Source of the DNA: JBBSDV01 sp038240335
GTDB taxonomy: Bacteria; Chloroflexota; Dehalococcoidia; DSTF01; JACRBR01
Assembly: GCA_038240335.1 (NCBI GenBank)
Contig: JBBSDV010000001.1
Coordinates: 1-46,416 of the forward strand
Direction of reading: 5' to 3'
Length of the DNA: 46,416 bases
A program made the translations under genes and the position numbers. The notes below the pieces were generated by a model. It searched no databases and was not told the DNA's origin. It saw only the letters and a list, made by a program, of their open reading frames with translations. Below, piece after piece: positions 7,350 through 16,514 of this stretch. Each line of letters starts with the position of its first letter. Within the stretch, counting starts at the first letter, position 1.

Positions 7350-7673
7350 ATGGCCAAGCCGAGTGAAGTAACAGACGCGAATTTCGATGCCGAGGTGATC
7401 AACTCTGACACGCCGGTTCTGGTGGACTTTTGGGCGCCGTGGTGCGGTCCTTGCCGCATGGTCGCGCCGATTGTCGACGAGCTGTCGACCGAGTACGACG
7501 GCAAGGTGAAGTTCGTCAAGCTCAACACGGACGACAACGTGAAGACGGCCTCGACCTACGGCATCCGCAGCATTCCGACGCTGCTGGTGTTCAAGGGCGG
7601 CGAGCCTGTGGGCTCGATCATCGGTTTCCGGCCGAAGAGCGACCTCAAGAAGAAGCTCGACGCGGCGCTGTAG
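7350..7673 (+). CDS. trxA: Thioredoxin
   Basis: 107 residues from the ATG at 7350, 9 nt after AAGGAG; an ATG at 7344 gives two more residues but sits only 3 nt from that site. The protein has the full thioredoxin fold with the WCGPC active site (Cys32 and Cys35), the buried Asp/Phe of VDFWAPW, and the cis-Pro in RSIPTLLVF. It reduces protein disulfides, with electrons from the thioredoxin reductase encoded next. Its promoter carries a CsoR-type operator, suggesting induction by copper or reactive sulfur. Confidence 0.97.
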   Translation: MAKPSEVTDANFDAEVINSDTPVLVDFWAPWCGPCRMVAPIVDELSTEYDGKVKFVKLNTDDNVKTASTYGIRSIPTLLVFKGGEPVGSIIGFRPKSDLKKKLDAAL

Positions 7674-7724
7674 GCTGCCGCGCAACCTTCGGCGGCAGAC
7701 GAGCTGCGAACCGAATCGAAGACG

Positions 7725-7753
7725 ACAGAGAGCGGCATGATGCCGCTCTCTGT
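7725..7753 (+). terminator. Strong hairpin between trxA and trxB
   Basis: ACAGAGAGCGGCAT pairs with ATGCCGCTCTCTGT, a near-perfect palindrome. No T-run follows, so it may attenuate or process the trxA-trxB message rather than end it. An ATG inside it (7737) is an unlikely trxB start. Confidence 0.6.
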
Positions 7754-7775
7754 GCGTGTGCAGGAAAGACAGCGC

Positions 7776-8744
7776 ATGACGACGAGCACGACCGACTACG
7801 ACATCATCATCATCGGCGCCGGGCCAGCCGGACTCTCGGCCGGCATGTACGCGGCGCGAGCACGGCGGCGGACGCTGATGATCGAACGCAAGATCACAGG
7901 CGGCCAGATCGCGCTGACCGCCGGCGTCGAGAACTATCCCGGCATCGACCTGATCAACGGCTTCGACCTGGCACAGGCGATGCACGAGCAGGCGACGAAG
8001 TACGGGATGGAGACGACGCCCGGCGATGCGACCGGCATCGAGCAGTTGGCGGACGGCCGCCACCGCGTGCGGACGGACGAGGGCGACTACACCGGGCGCG
8101 CCGTCATCCTCACCGGCGGCGCCGACTACAACCGGCTCGGCGTGCCGGGCGAGGATCGGCTGACCGGCTTCGGCGTCTCGTACTGCGCGACGTGCGACGC
8201 GGCGTTCTTCAAGGACCACGATGTCGCCGTCGTCGGCGGCGGCGATGCGGCGCTCGATGAGGGTCTCTTCGTGACGCGCTACGTCCGGCACGTCAGCCTG
8301 ATCCATCGTCGCGACGCGCTACGGGCCAGCGCGATTCTGCAGGAGCGCGCGTTTGCGGAGCCGAAGATCGAGTTCGTCTGGAACACGGTCGTCGAGGAGA
8401 TCCTCGGCGATGACGCGGTGACGGGGGTGCGTATCCGCAACGTCGAGAGCGGCGAGACGTCGGTGCTGCCGGTGACGGCCGTCTTCATCTTCATCGGCCT
8501 GACGCCGAACACCGACTATCTGCGCGGGCTGGTGAAGACTGATGCCGACGGCCATATCTATGTGAACGAATGGATGGAGACGGAGGTGCCCGGCCTCTTC
8601 GCTGCGGGCGACATTCGCGCGAACTCGGCGCGGCAGGTCGTCAGCGCCGCCGGCGACGGCGCGACCGCGGCGATCCGCGCGGACCACTACATCAGCGACA
8701 GCTTCGCCGCCGCTGTTGGAAGCGGGAAGCGCGCGATCGGTTGA
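7776..8744 (+). CDS. trxB: Thioredoxin reductase
   Basis: 322 residues from the ATG at 7776, preceded by AGGAAAG at 9 nt. FAD-binding GAGPAG at the N-terminus, the redox-active CATC (Cys137 and Cys140) in the NADPH domain, the NADPH Rossmann GGGDAALDEG and HRRDALRAS, and the C-terminal FAAGDIR FAD motif are all present. It passes electrons from NADPH to thioredoxin. It lies 102 nt after trxA, with a hairpin in between, and ends before a bidirectional hairpin. Confidence 0.96.
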   Translation: MTTSTTDYDIIIIGAGPAGLSAGMYAARARRRTLMIERKITGGQIALTAGVENYPGIDLINGFDLAQAMHEQATKYGMETTPGDATGIEQLADGRHRVRTDEGDYTGRAVILTGGADYNRLGVPGEDRLTGFGVSYCATCDAAFFKDHDVAVVGGGDAALDEGLFVTRYVRHVSLIHRRDALRASAILQERAFAEPKIEFVWNTVVEEILGDDAVTGVRIRNVESGETSVLPVTAVFIFIGLTPNTDYLRGLVKTDADGHIYVNEWMETEVPGLFAAGDIRANSARQVVSAAGDGATAAIRADHYISDSFAAAVGSGKRAIG

Positions 8745-8860
8745 GGTCGTACGGATCCCGGGGCCAAGTTCGGAACCTTGTCGTTGATCCGGAGCGTGAT
8801 GAACCCGTTGGCGCACGGAAACCAAAGAAGCGCTAGAAGCACTGCAACGGAGGTAACGTT

Positions 8861-8882
8861 GGCTGGATCTCGAGATCCAGCC
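8861..8882. terminator. Perfect 22-nt palindrome between convergent genes
   Basis: GGCTGGATCT paired with AGATCCAGCC around CG. It lies between the ends of trxB (+) and the thiolase gene (-) and would serve both; no T-run is seen. Confidence 0.55.
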
Positions 8883-8911
8883 TCCAACCTCCACTGACCA
8901 AACAGCCAGCC

Positions 8912-10219
8912 CTAGATCGCCTCGATGATCGTCGATATGCCCATGCCGACGCCGATGCACTGCGTCGCCAGGCCGTAGCGCTTGCCCGACCTCCGCAGTT
9001 CGTGCGCGACTGTCGAGACGAGCCGCGCGCCCGTCGCACCGAGCGGATGGCCGATCGCGATCGAGCCGCCGTTGACGTTCACCTTGTCCATCGAGATGCC
9101 CAGCTCGCGGCACGACGGGATCACCTGCGCCGCAAACGCCTCGTTGAACTCGACGCGGTCGATCTGATCTGCCGAGATGCCCGCGTGGCGCAGCGCCTTG
9201 TTCGTCGCCGGGATCGGCCCCAGGCCCATCACCTGCGGCTTCACACCGCCCACGCCCATGCCGATAATGCGCGCCAGCGGCGTCAGGCCGAGCTCGCGCG
9301 CCTTGTCCTCCGACATCAGCAGCGCCGCTGAGATGCCGTCGTTCGTCGGGCAGGAGTTGCCGGCCGTGATCCGCAGGTCCGTGTCGCCGAAGCTCTTGAT
9401 GCCGCCGACCGGCTTCAGTGCGCCGAGCCCCTCGACGTTCGTGCCGCGGCGCAGGCATTCGTCCTGCTCAAACGTGATCTGCTTGCCGTGCTCGTCCGCC
9501 AGCCAATTGCCCTGGTCGTCGAACACGGGCAGCTCGACATCGAGCGGAATGATTTCGTCCTTGTAGATGCCCTTGTCGTAGGCCGCCGCCACGCGCCGGT
9601 GGCTCTCCGCCGAGTACTCGTCCATCTCCTCGCGCGACAGGTTGTACACCTCCGCGACGTTCTGCGCTGTCTGCGTCATCGACGTGATCGCGGGCGCATC
9701 GAGAATGTAATCCGGGAACGGCACCGAGAAGTTCTTGTCGTGATCCGGCGTCATGTTGCGCTGCATCTCGTTCATCTGCGGCAGCTTCTTGTTGAACTCC
9801 GTGACGCGCGTCTTCGGTGCGCCGTTACCGCCGCCCGCGAGCGATCGGCCCATGCGCTCGATGCCGAGCGCGATGCCGCACTCCGTCGCGCCCACCATGA
9901 TCGACTGCGCCACCCGGTGCAGCGTCTCCATGCTCGAGCCGCACTGGCGGTTCGAGTCGAAGGAGCACGCCTCGGCAGGCAGCCCGGCGAGATGGGCGAC
10001 GTTATTCGCGCCGATCAGGATCAGCTCGCCCGCGCCCATCACATTGCCCAGGCCGATGTCCTCGACCATCCACGGACTGACCTTCGGATTGCGCTCCATC
10101 AGCGCGCGCAGCACCCTGGCGCCCGCATCGTCGAGCCGCGTCGCTACGAGACTGCCGCGCCCGCCGCGCCCGAATGCCGATCGCACACCATCGACCAGCA
10201 CCACGTTCTTGAGTTCCAT
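8912..10219 (-). CDS. Acetyl-CoA C-acetyltransferase family thiolase
   Basis: 435 residues from the ATG at 10219, with GGAGGT 6 nt upstream; an in-frame ATG at 10243 lacks one. The nucleophilic Cys93 (NRQCGSSM), the VEFNEAFAAQ motif, the GGSIAIGHPLGATGAR glycine-rich loop with catalytic His, and the C-terminal CIGVGMG with the second Cys are all intact. Thiolases condense or cleave acyl-CoA with CoA in beta-oxidation or ketone/PHB routes. No other beta-oxidation gene is adjacent, so the direction cannot be told. It is slightly longer than typical (about 390), with an insertion around residues 130-180 and near 235-260. Confidence 0.93.
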   Translation of the reverse strand: MELKNVVLVDGVRSAFGRGGRGSLVATRLDDAGARVLRALMERNPKVSPWMVEDIGLGNVMGAGELILIGANNVAHLAGLPAEACSFDSNRQCGSSMETLHRVAQSIMVGATECGIALGIERMGRSLAGGGNGAPKTRVTEFNKKLPQMNEMQRNMTPDHDKNFSVPFPDYILDAPAITSMTQTAQNVAEVYNLSREEMDEYSAESHRRVAAAYDKGIYKDEIIPLDVELPVFDDQGNWLADEHGKQITFEQDECLRRGTNVEGLGALKPVGGIKSFGDTDLRITAGNSCPTNDGISAALLMSEDKARELGLTPLARIIGMGVGGVKPQVMGLGPIPATNKALRHAGISADQIDRVEFNEAFAAQVIPSCRELGISMDKVNVNGGSIAIGHPLGATGARLVSTVAHELRRSGKRYGLATQCIGVGMGISTIIEAI

Positions 10220-10552
10220 CGAAATACCTCCGCTATACGTCATAAGGGCGCCAAGCCGACGCCAGACGCGAATTCCAGTCTAATCTGCGGCTTCTCTGGA
10301 AGCTAGCGGCATCAGCTTCTTGTTTGAAACTCGTCGTTGACGGCGTTAGGCCGGTGATTACGCGCGCAAAGCACGTGCGTCGAGGGAAGAACGGAGGACC
10401 GAACCCGGATAGCGGCGCATCTCCGAGAGGCCTCGGATGGCGAGCAGTGGGGACGCGTGCGAAGGCGCTAAAGACGTCGCGCAAATGGACTGGCGGCGCG
10501 TTGCGCCGTTCGTCATTCTTCAAGACGCCACCCGCGACCAGCAGGGATCGCA

Positions 10553-11434
10553 ATGACCTCACAGCGCGACATTCTCGAGTTCTACGTCAAACCGGCGAAG
10601 ATGGCCGACCCCGGCGAGCACGCGCCGATGTTGGGCGCGTTGCCGTCCGACGTCGAGTCGCTCGCGCGTATTGCGCAGGGCCTGCTGCTGCATGAACATA
10701 TCGCGCCCGCCTACGGTGTTACGCTGACGGACGAGCGACGGAGCGAGGTTCACCTCCGCTCGAACGAGCAACGACTGGATCGATTCCTCGGGCGAGACCC
10801 GCGGCCGCTCGACATCGCCAGGCCCGCCGCCGAGCGGCTGATCAGCAACTGCCGACACACAAGCTTGCTGATGGTCGCAATGCTGCGCGCCCGGCAAGTG
10901 CCGGCGCGAGCGCGTTGCGGATTCGGCGGCTACTTCGAGCGCGGCCAATTCGGCGATCACTGGGTCTGCGAGTATTGGCGCGCCGATGAACAGCGCTGGC
11001 TGCTCGTCGACGCACAGATCGACGAGGTGCAACGGAAGCTCTTCGACATCGACTTTGACCTCCTCGACGTGCCGCGCGATCGCTTCCTCGTCGCGGGAGA
11101 TGCGTGGGCCCGATGCCGCGCTGGCGAGCTGGACGCGGCGAACTTCGGGATCCTTGATATGAGAGGCCTCTGGTTCATCTCGGGGAATCTCGTTCGCGAC
11201 GTCGCCGCGATCAACAACATGGAGATGCTGCCGTGGGACGTGTGGGGCGCAATGACCGGGCCCGGGGAAGCAATGAATAGCGAGCGGATTGCTCTCTACG
11301 ACCGGTTGGCGGCTCTCACGCACGATCCTGACGCGTCATTCGTCGAGCTCCGCGACCTCTATGAGAATGACGAGCGACTGCGCGTGCCTCCAACCGTGCT
11401 GAACGCCGTCCTGCGCCGCATGGAGTCGATCTAG
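10553..11434 (+). CDS. Transglutaminase-like cysteine hydrolase
   Basis: 293 residues. The catalytic triad of the transglutaminase-like fold is visible: Cys100 (ISNCRHTSLLMVAMLRARQVPAR), His136 (FGDHWVCEYW) and Asp153 (WLLVDAQID), with the usual helix-strand spacing. No signal peptide is seen, so it is probably cytoplasmic. Such proteins may be proteases, amidases or cross-linkers; the substrate is unknown. The 10220-10552 gap ahead of it holds only the thiolase promoter region and a stretch vaguely like the dispersed repeats; no Shine-Dalgarno is evident at the start. Confidence 0.85.
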   Translation: MTSQRDILEFYVKPAKMADPGEHAPMLGALPSDVESLARIAQGLLLHEHIAPAYGVTLTDERRSEVHLRSNEQRLDRFLGRDPRPLDIARPAAERLISNCRHTSLLMVAMLRARQVPARARCGFGGYFERGQFGDHWVCEYWRADEQRWLLVDAQIDEVQRKLFDIDFDLLDVPRDRFLVAGDAWARCRAGELDAANFGILDMRGLWFISGNLVRDVAAINNMEMLPWDVWGAMTGPGEAMNSERIALYDRLAALTHDPDASFVELRDLYENDERLRVPPTVLNAVLRRMESI

Positions 11435-11512
11435 CGAGCGGCGGCCGGGAGGCGGCGAGATCATCCACGAGCGTGCGCGGCACTGGCTCACTTCGGCATC
11501 CCTCGAGCCGAT

Positions 11513-12109
11513 CTAGTCCGCTGCAACCCCGATCGTCGCGCGGATCGCCTCGATCTGCGGCCGGTGATTGTCGTCGTGGATGCGCTGAAACACCATCCAC
11601 TCGCGGCAGTTGAGATCGCCGAACATGAAGTGCCGGAAGGTCGTCTCCGGCAGCGCCGCACCGTCCGTCGAGCGGATCACGTTCAGCATCGAAGCATGCG
11701 CATCACAAGCCGCGGCCCGAGCATCAGCAAGCGTCTCGAACCGCTTCAGCGTGACGCCGTCCTGTGCCGATGGCTGCTCGGCCGCCTTGCCGAAACCCGG
11801 CGGTAGTTGCCCGTTGACGAGAGCGGCACTGAGCGTCGCGAACAGCCGCTTCCCCGTCACGACGTGGTCCATCGTCTGCAAGATCGACCATTCGTCGGGC
11901 GCCGGCTTCCGCATCGCCTCGCTCTCCGAGACGCCGTCGATCGCCGCAAGCAGCGCGGCGTGGCCTTCCTCGACGATCGCCTCGATCTCCGCGCCGCTCT
12001 TCTCGGCGCCTTCGCGCATGAACGCGATCGCGGCCGCCTTCTTTTCCTCCGGCATCAGCATCGTCTGGCTGCCATCCGGATTCTTGATATAGCTCATCTC
12101 GAGATCCAC
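11513..12109 (-). CDS. DinB-superfamily protein
   Basis: 198 residues from a GTG at 12109 that has GGAGG 6 nt upstream; the ATG four codons later is further from it. It shows the DinB_2 style: KPAPDEWSILQTMDHVV near residue 70 gives the first His, and the C-terminal FQRIHDDNHRPQIEAI gives the other two. The W-S-I/H-L and H-D-x-x-H elements are typical. A role in thiol-dependent detoxification is possible but unproven. Transcribed convergently with the transglutaminase-like gene and preceding the MFS gene on the same strand. Confidence 0.82.
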   Translation of the reverse strand: MDLEMSYIKNPDGSQTMLMPEEKKAAAIAFMREGAEKSGAEIEAIVEEGHAALLAAIDGVSESEAMRKPAPDEWSILQTMDHVVTGKRLFATLSAALVNGQLPPGFGKAAEQPSAQDGVTLKRFETLADARAAACDAHASMLNVIRSTDGAALPETTFRHFMFGDLNCREWMVFQRIHDDNHRPQIEAIRATIGVAAD

Positions 12110-12202
12110 GCATCACCTCCATGGAACATCTGACACGACAGCCGCCGCATGCTAAGCCGCGCTCGACGCGTCACGCCACAACGCGCATCGCGCATCGCGC
12201 GA

Positions 12203-13711
12203 TCACGCCGGCGATGCCACCATCGATGTCGCCATGATGCTCGCCCGATGCGACACGAAGTACGCCAGCCCGATCGCCACGCCGATAATGCACACCGTCG
12301 CGTTGACGCCGAGCGCGCGCTGCGTGCCGAGATTATCCGCCATATACCCGGTGAGGAAGCCGCCGATTGGCGTCGAGCCGGCGAACAGCAGCATGTACAG
12401 CGCCATCACGCGGCCCCGCAGGTGGTCCGGCGTCGCCAACTGCAGCAGCGTGTTCGCCGTCGCCGCGAACGCCGTGTTCGCTATGCCGAGCAGCAGCAAG
12501 AACAGCAGCGTCACGTAGAACCACTGACTCAGCGCCACCGCCATCAGCATCACGGAAAAGCACGCCGCGCCGACGAACAGCGTGTACTTCGTCGCATTTT
12601 TGCGCCCGGCGATCATCAGCGCGGACGTCAGCGCGCCCAACCCTACCGCCGCCGTCATGAATCCGAGACCGGCAGAACCCTGGTTCAGCACGTAGCGTGC
12701 GAGCAGTGGGAGCATGACGGTGAAGTTGTAGCCAAACGTCCCGATGATCGCGACGAGGATGATGATCAGCATCACCGATGGCGTCCGGAACGCGTAGGCC
12801 AGCCCCTCGCGCAACTCGTGCACCGGGTTCGCCGATGCCCGCTTGTTCGTACCGTACAAGTGCGAGAGGTTCATCATCACGAGACTCGCGATCACGGGGA
12901 CAAAACTCAGCCCGTTGAGCAGGAACGCCCACTTCAGCCCGAACGCCGCGATAATCAAGCCGCCGAGGCCGGGGCCGATCAGCCGCGCGCCGTTGAAGAT
13001 GCCCGAGTTGAGAGCCACCGCGTTCATCAGGTCGTCCTTGCCGACCATCTCGACGACGAACGCCTGCCGCGTCGGCTGCTCGAACGCGTTCGCGATGCCC
13101 AGCATCAACGCCAGCACGTACACATGCCACAACTCGACGTGGCCCGACCACACGAGCACCGCGAGGATGATCGCCTGCGTCATCGCCAGCATCTGCGTCG
13201 CGAGAATGAAGTTGCGCTTCGGCACGCGGTCGGCGATGACGCCGGCGAACAACACGAACACCGTGATCGGCAGGAACTGCAGCAGTGTCACCGTGCCGAG
13301 CGCGATCTTTGAGTCAGTGATCTGCAGCACCAGCAGCGCCTGCGCGATCGTCTGCATCCACGTGCCGCTCAGCGAGATCGATTGGCCGATGAAGTAGAGG
13401 CGATAATTGCGATTCCGCAGCGCCCGAAACGTCCCGCCGAAGATCCGGCTCTCCGACGGCGTGCCACCCGCAGGATCGATGGGCGGAATACCGCCGAGAG
13501 GTGCGCCGGGCATCATGCCATTCGCGCCAACCGTTGCCACAGTCGTGGCCGCGGCACTATTCGCGTGCCCATCCACGTCGGCGCCGGCATCCGAGTTCGC
13601 TGCATCGAGTGCGCGCTCCGCGACCGAAGGAAATGGCGCGACGCCCGCCGAGGCATCCTGCACCTGCCGCCACGGCAGCGCGCGCATCACCCGATCTGCA
13701 AGCCGGCTCAC
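12203..13711 (-). CDS. MFS exporter (EntS/MFS_3-like)
   Basis: About 502 residues from the GTG at 13711, which follows GGGAAGGTGAGGG. About 12 membrane segments start after an unusual ~90-residue polar N-terminal region rich in Ala, Gly and Pro. The core begins FRALRNRNYRLYFIGQSISLSGTWMQTIAQALLVLQ, the signature start of MFS_3 transporters, and has GVIADRVPKRNFI in the loop 2-3 position. Homologues export siderophores, macrolides and other small molecules by proton antiport; substrate unknown. A TATACT -10 lies 35 nt upstream. Confidence 0.93.
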   Translation of the reverse strand: MSRLADRVMRALPWRQVQDASAGVAPFPSVAERALDAANSDAGADVDGHANSAAATTVATVGANGMMPGAPLGGIPPIDPAGGTPSESRIFGGTFRALRNRNYRLYFIGQSISLSGTWMQTIAQALLVLQITDSKIALGTVTLLQFLPITVFVLFAGVIADRVPKRNFILATQMLAMTQAIILAVLVWSGHVELWHVYVLALMLGIANAFEQPTRQAFVVEMVGKDDLMNAVALNSGIFNGARLIGPGLGGLIIAAFGLKWAFLLNGLSFVPVIASLVMMNLSHLYGTNKRASANPVHELREGLAYAFRTPSVMLIIILVAIIGTFGYNFTVMLPLLARYVLNQGSAGLGFMTAAVGLGALTSALMIAGRKNATKYTLFVGAACFSVMLMAVALSQWFYVTLLFLLLLGIANTAFAATANTLLQLATPDHLRGRVMALYMLLFAGSTPIGGFLTGYMADNLGTQRALGVNATVCIIGVAIGLAYFVSHRASIMATSMVASPA

Positions 13712-13745
13712 GCCCTCACCTTCCCGTAAACGGCAACGTTTCGTC

Positions 13746-13751
13746 AGTATA
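13746..13751 (-). promoter_or_regulatory. -10 box TATACT of the MFS gene
   Basis: TATACT on the minus strand, 34 nt before the GTG start; no clear -35. Confidence 0.45.
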
Positions 13752-13951
13752 GCGAAGGCTGGACGCTGGATCCTCGATTGCATCGCCGCGTCGATGAAGC
13801 AGGAACGGGGTGTCCCCCAACTTGCGCACTCTCAGTCTTTCTCTTCTTCTCCTAAGCGTTGCACCCGCGTACACACACGCGTACACGGCGATGGATGCGA
13901 CCAAGTCGGACAACACCGAGACGCGTAGTCGTCTCGAACTTGAAGAACCAC

Positions 13952-13979
13952 ACTACCAACGACGAGCTACAAACGACAC
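13952..13979. repeat. Heptad-period array (ACTACCA/ACGACGA)
   Basis: ACTACCA, ACGACGA, GCTACAA, ACGACAC, ending 9 nt before the methyltransferase ATG. Upstream are two direct repeats of CGCGTACAC (13866-13887) and a short GAGACG/CGTCTC hairpin (13918-13935). Confidence 0.6.
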
Positions 13980-13988
13980 ACTATCCCC

Positions 13989-14759
13989 ATGCCCTGGAAC
14001 CCAGACCAATACCGCAAGTTCGCGACCGAACGCTTCGCCCCGTTCGAGGATCTCTTCGCGCTCATCCAAACGCGGTCTGGCATGCGCGTGGTCGACCTCG
14101 GCTGTGGCACCGGCGAACTCACCGCCCGCCTCGCCGACCGTCTGCCCGAAAGCGACGTCCTCGGTGTCGATGCGTCGGCGTCGATGCTCGCCGCCGCCGC
14201 CCCGCTCGCACGCCACGGTCTGCGCTTCGAACACCGCGCAATCGAGGACGTCAACGGCACATGGGACCTCGTCTTTTCGCACGCCGCGCTGCAGTGGATC
14301 GACGGCCATGAGCGCTTGATCCCCGCCCTCCTCGCGCTCGTCGCGCCGGGCGGACAGCTCGCGGTCCAGGTGCCGTCGAACCACGATCATCCCAGCCATA
14401 GGCTGATCGTCGAGACGGCCAACGAGCCGCAGTTCCGAGATGCGCTCGGCGGCTGGCAGCGCCCACTGCCCGTACTGGCGATCGACGCCTACGCAACACT
14501 GCTCCATGCGCACGCCGCCAGCGGCATCACGGTCATCGAGAAGGTCTATCCCCACATCCTCGCCGACGCAGACGCGCTCGCCGAGTGGGTCTCCGGCACC
14601 GCCCTCGTCCCCTACATGGAGCGCCTCCCCGACGACCTCCGCGCCCCGTTCATGGCCCGCTACCGCGCCCGGCTGCGCCAGCAGTTTCCCGATGCTCCCG
14701 TCTTCTACCCCTTCCGCCGCACCCTCTTCGCCGCCGCCGCGCGGGGTGGAGCGAGATAG
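13989..14759 (+). CDS. tam: Trans-aconitate 2-methyltransferase-like enzyme
   Basis: 256 residues. The N-terminus (MPWNPDQYRKFATERFAPFEDL) matches the Tam family opening W-x-P-x-x-Y-x-x-F-x-x-x-R-x-x-P-x-x-D-L. It is followed by the SAM-binding motif VVDLGCGTGEL (residues 34-44), an acidic strand end (VLGVDAS), and FSHAALQWIDGHERLI, the family's S-N/H-A-x-x-Q-W. Tam methylates trans-aconitate, a toxic by-product of aconitase, using S-adenosylmethionine. A clean terminator follows. Alternative: a related SAM methyltransferase with another carboxylic acid as substrate. Confidence 0.88.
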   Translation: MPWNPDQYRKFATERFAPFEDLFALIQTRSGMRVVDLGCGTGELTARLADRLPESDVLGVDASASMLAAAAPLARHGLRFEHRAIEDVNGTWDLVFSHAALQWIDGHERLIPALLALVAPGGQLAVQVPSNHDHPSHRLIVETANEPQFRDALGGWQRPLPVLAIDAYATLLHAHAASGITVIEKVYPHILADADALAEWVSGTALVPYMERLPDDLRAPFMARYRARLRQQFPDAPVFYPFRRTLFAAAARGGAR

Positions 14760-14825
14760 CGCCGCCGTCCCCGGAGGGCGCATCCGGCTAGACGGCGTCG
14801 ATGCATCACGAACTCGCCGGAAAGC

Positions 14826-14860
14826 AAGGCGCAGCGTGGAGTATTTCCACGCTGCGCCTT
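14826..14860. terminator. Rho-independent-type terminator, 15-bp stem
   Basis: AAGGCGCAGCGTGGA and its exact complement flank the loop GTATT; TT follows on the plus strand. It lies between tam (+) and the convergent beta-propeller gene (-) and can serve both. Confidence 0.85.
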
Positions 14861-14889
14861 TTGCGAAATCTCGTGTCACCGCACGCCGG

Positions 14890-16065
14890 CTAGTACGCGG
14901 CGAGACCCGAGGCGCCGTCGTTCACCGGCAGGCCACCGTCAACCTCGCCGAGCGGCGTCAAAGACGCGTCCGCCTCGACGCGGAGCGCCGCAACGCCGCC
15001 CGGACCGCGAAGCAGTTGATACAAGTACTGCCCGTCGGCGCTAAAGGCGGAATCGACCGGCTGGCTCTTCGGGCCGAACGAAGCCGCGGCGCCATTCAGC
15101 AGGGTCAGCACGCCTGAAGGATCGAGACTGAAACTCGAGATCGTACCGCTGCCAAAATTCGACGCATAGACATACTTGCCGTCGTTCGTGATCACGACCC
15201 AGCAGACGTCCGTCTGCAGCGTCGGCACAGAGCCCGTGATCAGGCTGATCGTGCCGCCGGGGTTCAACTGGTACGAGGAGGCCGCGGACTTCGTCTCGGC
15301 CGCGTTGAATGACTCGACGACGACGAGCTTACCATCATTCCGGAAGGCGAGACTGAACGGCCGGATACCGTGAGATTCCTCCGGAGTCGGCATCGCGCTG
15401 GCGTAGCCATCGGCGCCGATGGTGAACGAGTCGATGATGTGATACGGCGGCACCAGCTCGTTCGTCACCTTTTGCGTGACGAGGATGACCTGGCCGTCCG
15501 GGCTGAACTGGATGGTGCCGGGAACGGCGATCGGGGAGCTGAGCGGCCGGAACGAGTCCGGCAGCGGAACCAGCGTGCCATCCGAAGCGATGCGGAAGCC
15601 GGTGATTCCGTTCCCCGCAACCGACCCGTTCAGGACGTAGAGCAGGTTGCCCGAGATCGTGAGCGCGACCGGCTCATCGCCGACATCGATGATTTGGCGA
15701 AACTGTAGCCGGGATCCATCGACTTCAAACACCGTAACGTTGTCGCTGCCGGCGTTCACCGCATAGAGGTAGCGATGATCGGCGCTCAGCCGCAGCCCTC
15801 CCTGCGTATCGAGATCGACGCCGATGCCGAGGCCCCGCGTGCGCCGCGTGCCGCTGCGCCGATCCAGCGTGCCGTCCTCGGCGCGGCTGTATGCGACGAT
15901 CTCGTTGCCGGCGGTGGCGTTCGTCATTGCGAAGACCGCGCCGGCCTCCCGCGACTTTCCATGTTCCCCCGCGAGGGCGCTGGTTTGAGTGAGGCTCATC
16001 AGGCCGACGGCCGCTAGAGTCAGCAGCAGCGTGGCGAAAACGAACCGTCTTGTTGTGCGAATCAT
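14890..16065 (-). CDS. Secreted lactonase-type beta-propeller protein
   Basis: 391 residues. A signal peptide (residues 1-33; basic start, LLLTLAAVGLMSL core, cleavage near ALA-GEH) is followed by seven-bladed-propeller repeats. Each carries a YVxNxGSxxVxxF-like motif (YLYAVNAGSDNVTVFEV, YVYASNFGSGTISSFSL). The family includes 6-phosphogluconolactonase and YncE-like proteins. Being exported, it is unlikely to be the pentose-pathway enzyme; a binding or scaffolding role is as likely. AGGAAGG precedes the start. The 16066-16514 gap holds a Crp-like site and otherwise nothing I recognise. Confidence 0.87.
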   Translation of the reverse strand: MIRTTRRFVFATLLLTLAAVGLMSLTQTSALAGEHGKSREAGAVFAMTNATAGNEIVAYSRAEDGTLDRRSGTRRTRGLGIGVDLDTQGGLRLSADHRYLYAVNAGSDNVTVFEVDGSRLQFRQIIDVGDEPVALTISGNLLYVLNGSVAGNGITGFRIASDGTLVPLPDSFRPLSSPIAVPGTIQFSPDGQVILVTQKVTNELVPPYHIIDSFTIGADGYASAMPTPEESHGIRPFSLAFRNDGKLVVVESFNAAETKSAASSYQLNPGGTISLITGSVPTLQTDVCWVVITNDGKYVYASNFGSGTISSFSLDPSGVLTLLNGAAASFGPKSQPVDSAFSADGQYLYQLLRGPGGVAALRVEADASLTPLGEVDGGLPVNDGASGLAAY

Positions 16066-16409
16066 ACGTACCTTCCTCTTCTTGTTGTGTCGAAACGTCG
16101 GATTGGGAACCGGTTACCGCATCGCCGCGGGTGTGCGTGATCACCTCTTTCTTCAAGCCGCGAACGGCGGCACCCCGGGCAGGACAGCCGTCGCGATCGA
16201 GGACCTGGCGTTCCACGTGCGGCCAAGCGAAGCTCGTGCCGAACGTCAACCGCGTGCGGCCAGCGTCCGAAGCAAACACCGAGCGATGCACGCAGATATC
16301 GGCCCAACGTCGCGCAGCGCCCGGAGCACAATCATCATGCGCGCGACGCGTTCCGCCGAGATCCTGCCTTCGGATCAGTCAGAGCTTAGGTACGGGCCAG
16401 ATCGCGCCG

Positions 16410-16425
16410 TGTGATCGCACGCACA
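16410..16425. promoter_or_regulatory. Crp-like site TGTGA-N6-GCACA
   Basis: One mismatch to the Crp dyad TGTGA-N6-TCACA. It lies 345 nt upstream of the propeller gene and 90 nt past the end of the Crp/Fnr-family gene; a partner site is at 17272-17287. Confidence 0.4.
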
Positions 16426-16514
16426 CGCGTCTGTCACTTTCGGGGGTTGCCACGTGGACGCGATACACGGCAGCCGTTCGGGAACGTCGATGCGAGGCGC
16501 GCTCGCCGTTCGGA

